Shown: positions 24,728-34,994 of the stretch, piece after piece
Layout: every line of letters starts with the position of its first letter
Numbering within the stretch: the first letter of the stretch is position 1
Assembly: GCA_905235375.1 (NCBI GenBank)
Contig: CAJOLH010000001.1
Coordinates: forward strand, 62,001-126,000
From: an uncultured Bacteroidales bacterium
GTDB taxonomy: Bacteria > Bacteroidota > Bacteroidia > Bacteroidales > UBA3663
Length of the DNA stretch: 64,000 nt
Reading direction: 5' to 3'
Translations under genes and position numbers: made by a program
The notes under the pieces: generated by a model
Seen by the model: the letters and a program-made list of their open reading frames with translations, nothing else
What the model was told of the DNA's origin: nothing
The model's database searches: none

Positions 24728-25762
24728 ATGCAATTTACAGCACAAATGATAGCAGGGTTCCTGAATGGCGAGGTTATTGGAAATGCCAATGCCACCGTCA
24801 GTGACCTTGCCAAGATTGAGGAGGGACGCGAAGGATGTCTGTCGTTCCTCGCTAATCCCAAATATACAGAATATCTCTACACGACCGCATCGAGCATCGT
24901 GCTTCTTGACAAGAATATCGAGGTTGATTCAACCAAGGAAGTAAAAGCCACAATCATCAAAGTCGAAAATGCTCGTGCTGCAATGGGTATGCTTCTCAAT
25001 ATGGTCCAAGAGGCGCTTAATCCCCGAAAGAAAGGCATCGAACAACCTTCGTTTTTAGCTGAAGATGTCAAAGTTCCTGAAGATGCTTACATCGGGGCCT
25101 TTGCCTATCTTGCCAAAGGCGTAACCATTGGCGAAGGCTCACAGATTAATCCTCAGGTCTATTTGGGTGACAATGTAAAGGTTGGCAAGAACTGTATTCT
25201 TTATGCTGGTGTAAAAGTCTATCACGACTGTGTGATTGGTGATAACTGCATCCTTCATGCAGGATGTGTCATCGGTGCTGATGGCTTCGGTTTTGCGCCT
25301 GTCAATGGAGAATATGAAAAGATCTCACAGATTGGCAACGTTATCCTAGAGGGCGATAACGAGGTAGGTGCCAACACCACCATCGATCGAGCTACGATGG
25401 GGCACACCGTCATTGGCCGTGGCACAAAACTTGACAACCTCGTCCAAATAGGACATAACGTGGTGACCAAGGAAAATAATATCTTCTGTTCGCAAGTAGG
25501 TGTGGCAGGCACCACCAAGATTGGTGCATGGAACACATTCGCCGGTCAAGTGGGTGTAGCCGGACAGTGCGAGATAGGCAATCAGAACACCTTCGGTGCC
25601 CAATCGGGCATACCAGGCAACATTGGCGACAAGCAAGTGTTGATGGGGTACCCTGTGATTCCAGCCCGTGATTGGGCGCGTCAGGCTGTCTATTTGAAAC
25701 GACTGCCTGAGATGCAGCGCGACCTGCAACAGATAAAGAAAGACCTTACGAACAAAAATTAA
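24728..25762 (+). CDS. lpxD: UDP-3-O-acylglucosamine N-acyltransferase LpxD
   Basis: 344 residues, the usual length. An N-terminal uridine-binding domain (FLANPKYTEYLYTT) precedes a left-handed beta-helix made of hexapeptide repeats from about residue 105, including VKVYHDCVIGDNCILHAG and VIGADGFGFAPVNGEYEKI. A short C-terminal helix (LKRLPEMQRDLQQIKKDL) closes the trimer. It adds the second acyl chain to UDP-3-acyl-glucosamine, the third step of lipid A synthesis, in the cytoplasm. It is followed after 17 bases by lpxC-fabZ and then lpxA. Confidence 0.96.
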   Translation: MQFTAQMIAGFLNGEVIGNANATVSDLAKIEEGREGCLSFLANPKYTEYLYTTASSIVLLDKNIEVDSTKEVKATIIKVENARAAMGMLLNMVQEALNPRKKGIEQPSFLAEDVKVPEDAYIGAFAYLAKGVTIGEGSQINPQVYLGDNVKVGKNCILYAGVKVYHDCVIGDNCILHAGCVIGADGFGFAPVNGEYEKISQIGNVILEGDNEVGANTTIDRATMGHTVIGRGTKLDNLVQIGHNVVTKENNIFCSQVGVAGTTKIGAWNTFAGQVGVAGQCEIGNQNTFGAQSGIPGNIGDKQVLMGYPVIPARDWARQAVYLKRLPEMQRDLQQIKKDLTNKN

Positions 25763-25779
25763 TCCAACTATAAATCGAA

Positions 25780-27168
25780 ATGCAAAAACAACAAACTCTT
25801 GCTGCTCCTTTCACGCTTGAAGGCAAAGGACTTCATACCGGCCTTAACATCAAAGCTACATTCTGCCCCGCCGAACCTAATACCGGGTACCAGTTCCAAC
25901 GTATCGATTTCGAGGGTCAACCCATTGTCGAAGCGATAGCCGACAATGTAGCGGCTACCAACCGTGGCACCGTCGTCAAAAAAGGAGACATCACAATCTC
26001 GACCATCGAACATGCAATGGCAGCCCTTTACTGTCTCGGTGTTGACAACTGCCTGATTCAGCTTAACGCTCCCGAAATACCTATTCTCGATGGTTCTGCT
26101 TTGCCATGGGTGAAAGCTATTCAGGAAGTTGGTGTGGTAGAGCAAAACGCCAAGCGCGAAATCTTCCGCATCATGAAAAAATATGAGGTCGTTGACGAGG
26201 AAAGTGGCGTAAAACTTGAAATCTTCCCTGACGATCATTTCTCAGTTACCACATACGTCGATTATCCAAGTCCCGTCCTCAACAATCAGTTTGCTTTGCT
26301 GAACGACATCAACGACTTCGCCGGGCAAGTGGCTGCAGCACGTACATTCGTCTTCGTACGCGAGATACAACCGCTCCTTGCTGCCAACCTTATCAAGGGC
26401 GGCGACCTCGACAATGCCATCGTCATCTATGACAAAAAAGCCAGTCAGGAGGAACTCAATAACCTGGCTGCAACTATCGGAAGCCAAGCTCCTTCGGCAG
26501 ACAATCTTGGTTATGTGCAGAAACGTCCACTGCAATGGGACAATGAACCTGCTCGACACAAGCTGCTCGACATCATTGGTGACCTTGCGCTCGTAGGCAA
26601 GTATATTCAGGGACGTGTCATCGCCACGCGACCTGGTCATGGAATGAACAACAAGCTTGCTCGCATAGTTCGCAAAGAGATGAAACGTACCGAAGTGCAG
26701 GCTCCCGTCTATGACCCGAACAAAGAGCCAATAATGGACAATGTTGGCATCAAGAAGATCATGCCGCATCGCTATCCTATGCAACTCGTCGATAAGATTG
26801 TCGAAATCGAAGAGAACAACTATGTGGTAGGCATCAAGAATGTTACCGCCAACGAACCATTTTTCGTGGGACACTTCCCCGAAGAACCCGTAATGCCCGG
26901 TGTCCTTCAGGTTGAAGCAATGGCACAATGCTCAGGCATTCTGGTGTTGAGTTGTGTTGATGAGCCAGAGCGCTATTCGACCTACTTCATGAAGATTGAC
27001 AACGTAAAGTTCCGCCAGAAGGTCGTCCCCGGTGACACGCTGATCTTCCATGTGTCATTCATGACACCACTACGCCGTGGCATTGCCCAAATGAAAGGTT
27101 ATGCCTTTGTAGGTGACAAGATTGTTTCAGAATGTGAATTTATGGCACAAATAATCAAGAACAAATAA
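25780..27168 (+). CDS. lpxC/fabZ: Bifunctional LpxC deacetylase / FabZ dehydratase fusion
   Basis: 462 residues in two enzymes. Residues 1-305 are the zinc deacetylase LpxC (EHAMAALYCLGVDN with His 78, LNAPEIPILDGSALPW, HKLLDIIGDLALVG). Residues about 320-462 are the FabZ hot-dog dehydratase (IMPHRYPMQLVDKI with His 330, GHFPEEPVMPGVLQVEAMAQ). LpxC commits UDP-3-acyl-GlcNAc to lipid A, and FabZ dehydrates 3-hydroxyacyl-ACP, which competes for the same precursor pool. The fusion is characteristic of Bacteroidetes. It is flanked by lpxD and lpxA with gaps of 17 and 4 bases. Confidence 0.96.
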   Translation: MQKQQTLAAPFTLEGKGLHTGLNIKATFCPAEPNTGYQFQRIDFEGQPIVEAIADNVAATNRGTVVKKGDITISTIEHAMAALYCLGVDNCLIQLNAPEIPILDGSALPWVKAIQEVGVVEQNAKREIFRIMKKYEVVDEESGVKLEIFPDDHFSVTTYVDYPSPVLNNQFALLNDINDFAGQVAAARTFVFVREIQPLLAANLIKGGDLDNAIVIYDKKASQEELNNLAATIGSQAPSADNLGYVQKRPLQWDNEPARHKLLDIIGDLALVGKYIQGRVIATRPGHGMNNKLARIVRKEMKRTEVQAPVYDPNKEPIMDNVGIKKIMPHRYPMQLVDKIVEIEENNYVVGIKNVTANEPFFVGHFPEEPVMPGVLQVEAMAQCSGILVLSCVDEPERYSTYFMKIDNVKFRQKVVPGDTLIFHVSFMTPLRRGIAQMKGYAFVGDKIVSECEFMAQIIKNK

Positions 27169-27172
27169 TATT

Positions 27173-27958
27173 ATGAGTAATAACATCTCTCCTCTTGCCT
27201 TTATTGAAGAAGGTGCTCAGATTGGCGAAAATGTCAAGATAGGTCCATTTTGCTGTGTTTACAAAGACACGGTGATTGGCGATGGCACCATCCTTGAGAA
27301 CAACGTCACCATCTTCCCAGGTGCACGAATCGGGAACAATGTCCATATCTTTCCAGGTGCCTGCATTGCAACGATACCTCAGGACCTTAAGTTCAAAGGT
27401 GAATACACGACTGTTGAAATCGGTGATGGCACACAGCTTCATGAATGTGTGACAGTGCATCGCGGTACGGCATCCAAATTAGTCACCAGAATTGGCAAGA
27501 ACTGTATGATTATGGCCTATTGCCATGTAGCTCACGATTGCAATGTGGGTGATAATGTCATCATGAGCAATTCGGTACAGATGGCAGGTGAAGTGGTTGT
27601 TGATCCATTTGCTGTGATAGGTGGAGGCTCACTCATTCATCAATTCACTCACATCGGTTCATACTGTATGATACAAGGTGGTTCGGGTCTCGTCAAGGAT
27701 ATCCCTCCCTACACCATGGTAGGACGTTCACCCGCCAAATGGATGGGCATCAACACAGTTGGTCTCCGTCGCCGTGGCTTCACCACCGCCCAGATCATCA
27801 ACATCCAGGACATTTATCGTCTTGTTTACTCAAGTGGTTACAACACTACGCACGCATGCGAACACATTGAGGCTGAGATACCGCAAAGCCCCGAGCGTGA
27901 TTATGTGCTTTCGTTCATCCGCAACTCCGACCGAGGAATCATTGCTGGCAATATGTAG
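27173..27958 (+). CDS. lpxA: UDP-GlcNAc 3-O-acyltransferase LpxA
   Basis: 261 residues, the normal length. It is a beta-helix of hexapeptide repeats (IGENVKIGPFCCVYKDTVIG, CMIMAYCHVAHDCNVGDN with the catalytic His near 122) followed by the helical C-terminal domain (GLRRRGFTTAQIINIQDIYR). It transfers the 3-hydroxyacyl chain from ACP to UDP-GlcNAc, the first lipid A step. Its ATG is four bases after the LpxC-FabZ stop. Confidence 0.96.
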   Translation: MSNNISPLAFIEEGAQIGENVKIGPFCCVYKDTVIGDGTILENNVTIFPGARIGNNVHIFPGACIATIPQDLKFKGEYTTVEIGDGTQLHECVTVHRGTASKLVTRIGKNCMIMAYCHVAHDCNVGDNVIMSNSVQMAGEVVVDPFAVIGGGSLIHQFTHIGSYCMIQGGSGLVKDIPPYTMVGRSPAKWMGINTVGLRRRGFTTAQIINIQDIYRLVYSSGYNTTHACEHIEAEIPQSPERDYVLSFIRNSDRGIIAGNM

Positions 27959-27985
27959 AAAGTTTCTTACTAATTATTAAAATCT

Positions 27986-28531
27986 ATGATATACCATTTT
28001 GTTGTTTTAAGCGATGAAGTCGATGATTTCCGTCGTGAAATAGACATCGATGCTGAGGCTACGTTTCAGGATCTGAATGACCTGTTGCTAAAGACCTGCT
28101 CATACAAGAAGGACCTGATGACATCCTTCTTTGTTTGCGATGAATTTTGGGATAAGAAGCAGGAGATTACGGCCGTTGACATGAATGACAATCCCGAAGA
28201 GCAATCTGCTCCATTGATGGGGCATACGCATCTAAGCGACATCATCAATGAAGTTGAAGCCAAGAAAAAAATCAATCTCCTCTTCGAATTTGACATCATG
28301 TGCGAGCGCTATCTCTATATGCAACTCAAGGAGGTACGCGACCACGAACATCTGCTTCAAGCTGTCATCACACTCGAAAAGGGCAAAGCGCCAAAGCAGG
28401 AAGGAGACATTGACTCCATGTTCAAGGACCTCGATACCAGTGATATGTACGGCGACGATTCGTTCAATGACGATGAGCTCGACCTTGATGGTTATCAAGA
28501 CCTCGAAGACATAGAAGGCTCAGGATACTAA
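27986..28531 (+). CDS. Plasmid pRiA4b ORF-3-like (IS1096 passenger-type) protein
   Basis: 181 residues. The N-terminal 120 residues match the pRiA4b ORF-3 fold seen in IS1096-type passenger proteins (IYHFVVLSDEVDDFRREI, FQDLNDLLLKTCSYKKDLMT, LLFEFD). The last 45 residues are very acidic (DDDELD-type) and probably disordered. No transposase or terminal inverted repeats are near, and its stop abuts the hflX start (TAAATG), so it is a domesticated member of this housekeeping run. The function is unknown. Confidence 0.7.
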   Translation: MIYHFVVLSDEVDDFRREIDIDAEATFQDLNDLLLKTCSYKKDLMTSFFVCDEFWDKKQEITAVDMNDNPEEQSAPLMGHTHLSDIINEVEAKKKINLLFEFDIMCERYLYMQLKEVRDHEHLLQAVITLEKGKAPKQEGDIDSMFKDLDTSDMYGDDSFNDDELDLDGYQDLEDIEGSGY

Positions 28532-30007
28532 ATGAAGGAATTCATATTAAGCAACCAAAAAAGCGAGAACTGCATCCTTGTCGGCCTCATCACCGGACGG
28601 CAGAACGAGCAGAAAACGCAGGAATATCTTGACGAGCTTGCATTCCTTGCCGAAACGGCGGGAGCAATGCCCGTCAAGCGTTTTGTGCAACGACTCGATA
28701 CTCCCAACAATGCAACCTACGTAGGTCCAGGCAAACTACAGGAAATCAAGGATTACATCCAACAGAAAGACCAGGAATACGATCAGATGCTTCAGGATTT
28801 CAAGGCGGAATATGGCGCGAACACTCAGTTCCAATTCACCGGACTTACCAACCAAGTGGAACTTAAAACTCCCAGTGGAGGCAAGATGGTGGTCGAGATG
28901 CCGCCCGATCCGCGTATTGGCATGGTGGTCTTCGATGATGACCTCGGCCCCAAGCAACTTCAGATTCTTGAAAAGGAACTTTGCGTGAAGATTCTCGATC
29001 GAACGAGTCTTATTCTTGACATATTCGCCAGTCGTGCGCAGACAGCGGCCGCCAAGACACAGGTTGAGCTTGCACAATACCAATATCTCCTACCCCGTTT
29101 GACAGGTCTCTGGACCCATCTCGAAAGACAGAAAGGCGGTATCGGTATGCGTGGTCCTGGTGAAACACAGATCGAGACCGACCGTCGTATTGTGCTCAAC
29201 CGTATAAATCTCTGCAAACAGTGGCTTGAACAAATCGACAAGCAGAAAGCTACCCAACGAAAGAATCGCGGAAAACTGGTGCGTGTGGCATTGGTCGGAT
29301 ATACCAATGTGGGAAAATCCACACTGCTTAACCTTTTGGCCAAGTCGGATGTATTTGCTGAAAACAAGCTTTTCGCGACCCTCGACACCACTGTACGCAA
29401 AGTGACCATCGACAATCTTCCTTTTCTGATGTCGGATACCGTAGGGTTCATTCGCAAACTGCCTACCCACCTCGTCGAGTCCTTCAAATCGACATTGGAC
29501 GAGGTTCGTGAGGCAGATATCCTCGTGCACGTGGTCGATATATCTCATCCTCAATTCGAGGACCAGATCAAGGTGGTCGAAGAGACATTGAACGACATCT
29601 GTCGCGACATGACTCAAGAAGACATTCACCGAAATGATCGTTACGGCTACAATCGAAAAGACAAGAAGCAATGGGAACGAACCCTGAAGGAACAAGGCCA
29701 TCAGAAACCCACCTTAATAATATTTAATAAGGTAGATAACTATACATTCACGCCGAAGGATCCCGATGACCTTTCACCTATGTCAAAAGAGAACATCTCT
29801 CTCGAAATGCTGCAAGAGTCGTGGATGAGCCGATTGGGCGAAGGAAACTGCCTCTTTATCTCAGCTAAGAACGGTGCGGGCATTGATGCGCTGAAGTCTC
29901 GCCTTTACGAAATGGTAAAGGAAATTCATACGAAACGTTTCCCATACAACGACTTTTTATTCCAGCATTATGAAGATAGCGCTGATACAGAGGAGCAGGA
30001 CTTCTGA
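28532..30007 (+). CDS. hflX: Ribosome-associated GTPase HflX
   Basis: 491 residues. The HflX N-terminal domain ([68 protein letters not shown]) is followed by the G domain with P-loop GYTNVGKS at 256-263, DTVGFI and NKVD. HflX splits stalled or stressed ribosomes. It is longer than most relatives, with an insertion at about 78-127 between the GPGK and VVFDDDL segments and another charged stretch before NKVD. The 3' end overlaps aguB by 38 bases in a different frame. Confidence 0.93.
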   Translation: MKEFILSNQKSENCILVGLITGRQNEQKTQEYLDELAFLAETAGAMPVKRFVQRLDTPNNATYVGPGKLQEIKDYIQQKDQEYDQMLQDFKAEYGANTQFQFTGLTNQVELKTPSGGKMVVEMPPDPRIGMVVFDDDLGPKQLQILEKELCVKILDRTSLILDIFASRAQTAAAKTQVELAQYQYLLPRLTGLWTHLERQKGGIGMRGPGETQIETDRRIVLNRINLCKQWLEQIDKQKATQRKNRGKLVRVALVGYTNVGKSTLLNLLAKSDVFAENKLFATLDTTVRKVTIDNLPFLMSDTVGFIRKLPTHLVESFKSTLDEVREADILVHVVDISHPQFEDQIKVVEETLNDICRDMTQEDIHRNDRYGYNRKDKKQWERTLKEQGHQKPTLIIFNKVDNYTFTPKDPDDLSPMSKENISLEMLQESWMSRLGEGNCLFISAKNGAGIDALKSRLYEMVKEIHTKRFPYNDFLFQHYEDSADTEEQDF

Positions 30008-30842
30008 TATTGAAAACAATATCCAAACTCTTAAAGAAGCAATCAGGGATGCAGCCTTAAAGGGTGCGCAGCTTGTTGTGCTGCAGGAACTGCACAACAG
30101 TCTATATTTCTGTCAAGTGGAATCGACCGACAATTTCGACTTGGCAGAACCTATTCCCGGCCCATCGACTAAGTTCTATGGGAATATAGCCAAGGAATGT
30201 GGGGTCGTACTTGTGACAAGCCTCTTTGAACGTCGTGCCGCTGGACTCTATCACAACACCGCTGTGGTTTTCGACAAAGACGGAAACATTGCAGGCAAGT
30301 ACCGAAAGATGCATATTCCTGATGATCCCGCTTACTACGAGAAGTTCTACTTCACGCCTGGAGACCTCGGATTTCAACCGATACAGACCTCTTTAGGCAA
30401 ACTTGGCGTTATGGTTTGTTGGGACCAGTGGTATCCCGAAGGTGCACGCCTGATGGCACTCCATGGCGCAGAAATCCTCATCTACCCCACCGCCATAGGC
30501 TGGGAATCGACAGATACAGACGATGAGAAACAACGTCAGCTGACAGCATGGCAAACGGTTCAACGTGGTCATGCAGTCGCCAACGGCATACCTGTAGTTG
30601 CCGTCAACCGCTGTGGCCATGAGGTTGACCCCAGCGGACAAACCAACGGCATTGCCTTTTGGGGTCATTCGTTCGTGGCGGGACCACAGGGAGAAATACT
30701 TGCCGAGGCGGGCACCGATCCTACGACGCTCATTGTGGATGTCGATATGAAACGATGCGAGAATGTGCGTCGCTGGTGGCCTTTCCTGCGTGACCGACGA
30801 ATCGAAGAATTCGGCGAACTGTCACGTCGGTATATTGATTGA
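29970..30842 (+). CDS. aguB: N-carbamoylputrescine amidohydrolase AguB
   Basis: 290 residues of the nitrilase superfamily with the full Glu-Lys-Cys triad: Glu 40 (LQELHN), Lys 113 ([10 protein letters not shown]) and Cys 150 (VCWDQWYPE). The motifs [17 protein letters not shown] and AIGWE identify the N-carbamoylputrescine amidase branch, which releases putrescine from N-carbamoylputrescine. The usual partner agmatine deiminase (aguA) is not in the window. The start lies inside the hflX 3' end, implying coupling. Confidence 0.9.
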   Translation: MKIALIQRSRTSDIENNIQTLKEAIRDAALKGAQLVVLQELHNSLYFCQVESTDNFDLAEPIPGPSTKFYGNIAKECGVVLVTSLFERRAAGLYHNTAVVFDKDGNIAGKYRKMHIPDDPAYYEKFYFTPGDLGFQPIQTSLGKLGVMVCWDQWYPEGARLMALHGAEILIYPTAIGWESTDTDDEKQRQLTAWQTVQRGHAVANGIPVVAVNRCGHEVDPSGQTNGIAFWGHSFVAGPQGEILAEAGTDPTTLIVDVDMKRCENVRRWWPFLRDRRIEEFGELSRRYID

Positions 30843-30863
30843 TGTACTATTTGACTTGATAAA

Positions 30864-32897
30864 GTGAGACTTCTCAGATTCCTCATACCTCTATTCCTGC
30901 TGTTATGGACCACTCCTTATAAAGCAATGGCCCAAAATACTCAGCGTCAACTTGGCATGTCCAATCGCGTTGGCGCACGTGGCGATGGTGAAGATGATGA
31001 GAATACTGAAACTGAGAATCCCTGCATCCAGAAGAGTGACGAACGTTTCTGTTGGACCCAGGATCCCATCACTGGCATCCACTATGACCAGATTCCTGAC
31101 ACCTCATACTTAGGCATAGCCAATCGCCAGACCATGGCGGGCAAATCACTGGGACTGGTTCACACCAGCAACCTGTATTCACCGCATTATGTCATGAACC
31201 TCTTCGATCGCCGTCGAGACGATGACTTCCTCTTTGTGAACGCCTATTCCTTGTTTGCAAAACGTCCCGAAGATATCCTCTTCTTCAACACCAAACTTCC
31301 TTACACTACAGCCGCATATCTCACTTCAGGTTCCAGCACAAGAAGCAACGACCATCTGCTTCTCGACTTTGCAGGCAATATCAACAGCAAATTAGGATTG
31401 GGAACGTCCCTCGATTACGTATATGCCCGAGGTGAGTATATCTCTCAATCCACCAAACCCCTCAACTGGATAAGTTATATCTATTACAACGAAGACCAAT
31501 ACAAGGCATCGTTGACTTACAATCTGAGCAACCTCGCCAATCAGGAGAATGGCGGCATACAGGATCGCGAATATGTTCTCTATCCCGACCAACAGACTTC
31601 GACCACATTCACGACGCCCTATACGATGCCGACTAACCTCACCGACACATGGAGCGACAACGACTGTTGGAATCTGCACTTCAACCATAGTTACGATCTG
31701 GGAAAGTGGGACGAAATCACCAATCCGAATGACTCAACCGAATTGATCAATCAATTCACATCAATAGCATCTATCTTCCACAGTGTGGATGTAGAACATT
31801 TCAAGCACGTTTTCAGAATGAAGCAAGGTGCTGATGCCACCGATACAGGCGACTTTTATCCCAACCATTATATCAACAATTCGATTACACAGGACAGCAC
31901 ATCCTATCTCAACTTCTCGACATACGCAGGTATTCGCATCAACGAGGGATTCAGCAAGTGGTCGCAATTCGGACTATCCGCATTCATAGGTTATCAACGC
32001 CAATCCTACACGATGATGCAAGACACTCTTGACTTCGCTTTCATTGAACGAAAACATACGTCAAATAATCTATTTGTGGGAGGACAACTGAGCCGACATC
32101 AGTCAAAACGTCTGACATTCGATGTCACTGCCAAATTCGGTATCTCGGGCGATAAGGTTGGTGACGTTGACATCAATGGTCAGCTTCAGACAGTCATTCC
32201 TGCGGGTAAAGACAGTATCACGGTACGTGGAACAGGCTTCTTCCGCAACCAAAAGGTTTCCTACCTGATGAATCATTATTTCTCGAACCACTTCAAATGG
32301 TCAGAGGATTTCGACCCTGAGCAAAGACTGAACCTGCAAGCCCTTCTGCGATATTCACTGACAGGCACTGAAGCCAAGGTCGGCATCGAACATATCAGCA
32401 ACTATCATTACTTCTCCAGCGAAGACTATCTACCTCACGAATGTGGAGACATGGTTGAGATTTTCTGTATTGAAGCTTCGCAAAACCTGCACTGGAAAGC
32501 CATACACTTCAACAACAAGGTCCTTTTTCAGAAATCGACGAAAGAGGATGTGCTTGCTTTGCCAAAAATAGTCTGGGAATCTGACCTGAGTCTTCGATTC
32601 GTAATTGCAAATTCCTTAACAACACAAATGGGTGTCACGGGGTATTATACTCCGAAGTATTATGCTCCAACCTATCAACCAGCAACGCAGCAGTTTGCGG
32701 CTCAAAATGAATACAAGTGTGGAGGATTCCCGATCTTCAACGGATACATCAACTGCAATCTGAAGAAAATCAAATTCTACATCATGTATTCGGGATTTGG
32801 AACCAAGATCATCTCCAACGACACATTTATCATGCCATTCTATCCAATGCAATCTACCAGAATGGAATATGGTGTCATTTTCGACCTACAGAATTAA
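30864..32897 (+). CDS. Putative porin (Porin_10-type outer-membrane protein)
   Basis: 677 residues with a GTG start at 30864, the only start that includes the whole signal peptide (FLIPLFLLLWTTPYKAMAQ). A charged linker (RGDGEDDENTETEN) precedes barrel strands; DTSYLGIANRQTMAGKSLGLVHTSN-like and LFFNTKLPYTTAAYL segments are typical of the Porin_10 family of Bacteroidetes. The C-terminus (MEYGVIFDLQN) is the last strand. The substrate is unknown. The next gene's GTG follows its stop directly. Confidence 0.75.
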   Translation: MRLLRFLIPLFLLLWTTPYKAMAQNTQRQLGMSNRVGARGDGEDDENTETENPCIQKSDERFCWTQDPITGIHYDQIPDTSYLGIANRQTMAGKSLGLVHTSNLYSPHYVMNLFDRRRDDDFLFVNAYSLFAKRPEDILFFNTKLPYTTAAYLTSGSSTRSNDHLLLDFAGNINSKLGLGTSLDYVYARGEYISQSTKPLNWISYIYYNEDQYKASLTYNLSNLANQENGGIQDREYVLYPDQQTSTTFTTPYTMPTNLTDTWSDNDCWNLHFNHSYDLGKWDEITNPNDSTELINQFTSIASIFHSVDVEHFKHVFRMKQGADATDTGDFYPNHYINNSITQDSTSYLNFSTYAGIRINEGFSKWSQFGLSAFIGYQRQSYTMMQDTLDFAFIERKHTSNNLFVGGQLSRHQSKRLTFDVTAKFGISGDKVGDVDINGQLQTVIPAGKDSITVRGTGFFRNQKVSYLMNHYFSNHFKWSEDFDPEQRLNLQALLRYSLTGTEAKVGIEHISNYHYFSSEDYLPHECGDMVEIFCIEASQNLHWKAIHFNNKVLFQKSTKEDVLALPKIVWESDLSLRFVIANSLTTQMGVTGYYTPKYYAPTYQPATQQFAAQNEYKCGGFPIFNGYINCNLKKIKFYIMYSGFGTKIISNDTFIMPFYPMQSTRMEYGVIFDLQN

Positions 32898-34880
32898 GTG
32901 AATTTTACCAAACATCTGGCTGAGCAGGAAAAACTGCTGGCCATGGAATACGAATACGAAAAAGAGGAATACCAGCAACTATGCCAGCAAGTCGGCATTC
33001 AACGGCGTATCAGGCAGGGCAAATGCTGGTATCCAGTCATGTTGATTCGGACTTTCTACAATGCGCTCGATCAGTTCTGCGTCGAACTGACCTGCCCCGA
33101 TGAAATCCTCTCTCGCGAAGTCAAGAATCAGGAAACAGGAGAACTTGCCAACAAGGACATTGAATTTGAGTTCGAACCGGGGCGTCCCGTTGCATTCTTT
33201 CGTGTTGCTACCAAAGAGGACAAAGATAAGACAATCTTCTTCCCTTACAGTTGTCAAATTTCCCGCTATGATGGACAGCGACTTCACGTGACTATACTTG
33301 GTCCGCAAGTCGCTCAGGTTCTACGCGAATATGCCCTTGAAGGTTTGCTGGGTGTTCAATTATCATTCGATGCCACCACCTACCGTGTCATGCGAGAGGC
33401 AATCCATGAAATACAGAACACCGACGACAAGAAGCTTCTGCATCTTCGATCCGTTCTGATTGGCAACGAACAACCAGGATTCCGCGTTGAGCAATCCATA
33501 TCTTTCCCTTGGCTCAACAATTCGCAGCAAAAGGCAGTGCATAAAGTATTGTGTGCAAGGGAAGTTGCCATCGTTCATGGTCCTCCAGGGACAGGAAAGA
33601 CAACGACCCTTGTGGAAGCCATTGGCGAAACTCTTCGCCGCGAAGCACAGGTATTGGTCTGTGCACAAAGCAATGCAGCTGTCGATTGGATCAGTGAGCA
33701 GCTTCTTACGCGTGGCATCAATGTTTTGCGTGTCGGGAATCCCATGCGCGTATCGGATAATCTGCTCGCAGCCACCTACGAACGTCAATACGAAGCACAT
33801 CCTGATTATACCGAACTATGGGCAATTCGAAAGGCAATACGTGAAGCCGCAGCTAAAATTTCAGGAAATCGCCTTTCCGGCAGCGAACGCTCTTCATTGG
33901 GCAATCATCTTTCCAAATTACGCAACCGTGCTGTCGAATTGGAAATTCGCATCAATGAAGACCTCTTTGCCTCATGCAGGGTAATTGCATGCACATTGAT
34001 TGGAACGGCTTCTCGTGTCCTCGAACGCAGACACTTCTCCACCCTTTTCATCGACGAAGCTGCACAAGCTTTTGAAGGAGCATGTTGGGCTGCCATTCGT
34101 CATGCCGACAGAGTCATCTTTGCAGGAGACCACAAGCAACTGCCTCCCACTATCAAGTGCAAGGAAGCAGAAAGAGCGGGACTGTCGCGCACACTGATGG
34201 AAGTGGTAGCGCAAAGCAAACCTAATTGTGTAGAACTGCTCACCGTTCAGTATCGTATGCATCGTGACATCATGCAGTTCTCATCCGATTGGTTCTATCA
34301 CGGTCGTCTCACTGCCGACCCCGGATGTGCCGATAGGACCATTATTCCCATCGATCCGCCTCTCATCTGGATTGATACTGCCAATCTTGGATATGAAGAA
34401 GAACAAAACCCTTTGAGCCAATCGCGTCTGAACACCAACGAGGGCATCCTGCTCGTTGAGTCGATGAAACTCTACATCAACGAAATCGGAAAGAAACGTC
34501 TGTTGGACGAACATGTGGATTTTGGGATCATCTCTCCTTATAAGAGCCAGGTTCAATTACTTCGTCGCCTTATCAGACATGAAAAGGAACTAAAGCAGTT
34601 CCTCCCCTATATCACCGTGAATACGGTAGATGGTTTTCAAGGACAGGAACGTGACGTGATACTGATCTCGATGGTAAGAGGCAACGATGAAGGACGTATA
34701 GGTTTTCTCAATGACCTGCGCCGAATGAATGTAGCAATCACACGAGCAAGGATGAAACTCATCATCATTGGTGATACATCTACGCTGACAAAGACCCGAT
34801 TCTATCGCAAACTCATTGAGCATGTCACAAGGAAAGGCCAGATGCTGGTAATCCCTGGAATGCCAAAGGAGGATAATTGA
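32898..34880 (+). CDS. Superfamily 1 DNA/RNA helicase, UPF1/IGHMBP2-like
   Basis: 660 residues with a GTG start abutting the porin stop. Helicase motifs are in order: Walker A GPPGTGKTT at 228-236, Ia CAQSNAAVDW, motif II DEAAQ at 386-390, III GDHKQLPP, IV QYRMH, V TVDGFQGQERDVI and VI NVAITRARMKLIIIGD. The first 220 residues form the beta-rich 1B-type region that precedes the core in UPF1-like enzymes. Such stand-alone helicases are common in Bacteroidetes and probably act in nucleic-acid repair or RNA metabolism; the cellular role is not known. Confidence 0.87.
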   Translation: MNFTKHLAEQEKLLAMEYEYEKEEYQQLCQQVGIQRRIRQGKCWYPVMLIRTFYNALDQFCVELTCPDEILSREVKNQETGELANKDIEFEFEPGRPVAFFRVATKEDKDKTIFFPYSCQISRYDGQRLHVTILGPQVAQVLREYALEGLLGVQLSFDATTYRVMREAIHEIQNTDDKKLLHLRSVLIGNEQPGFRVEQSISFPWLNNSQQKAVHKVLCAREVAIVHGPPGTGKTTTLVEAIGETLRREAQVLVCAQSNAAVDWISEQLLTRGINVLRVGNPMRVSDNLLAATYERQYEAHPDYTELWAIRKAIREAAAKISGNRLSGSERSSLGNHLSKLRNRAVELEIRINEDLFASCRVIACTLIGTASRVLERRHFSTLFIDEAAQAFEGACWAAIRHADRVIFAGDHKQLPPTIKCKEAERAGLSRTLMEVVAQSKPNCVELLTVQYRMHRDIMQFSSDWFYHGRLTADPGCADRTIIPIDPPLIWIDTANLGYEEEQNPLSQSRLNTNEGILLVESMKLYINEIGKKRLLDEHVDFGIISPYKSQVQLLRRLIRHEKELKQFLPYITVNTVDGFQGQERDVILISMVRGNDEGRIGFLNDLRRMNVAITRARMKLIIIGDTSTLTKTRFYRKLIEHVTRKGQMLVIPGMPKEDN

Positions 34881-34930
34881 CCCACAAAATTGCAAAATTC
34901 AAGAAATATATACAAATTTATTCAAAATAA

Positions 34931-34963
34931 TTTGCATATATCTATTTTTCTTCCTATTTTTGC
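34931..34963 (+). promoter_or_regulatory. Promoter of the YtxH/holin-like pair
   Basis: TTTG at 34931-34934 and TATTTTTGC at 34955-34963 with a 20-base spacer are a good Bacteroidetes promoter. The ATG follows 31 bases later. Confidence 0.65.
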
Positions 34964-34994
34964 ACCAAGTTTAACCACTTAAATCTTTATTGTT

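Noticed and set aside
27986..28531. Intact IS1096-type insertion sequence
   Set aside because: Only the passenger-type gene fold is present; there is no transposase and no terminal inverted repeats.
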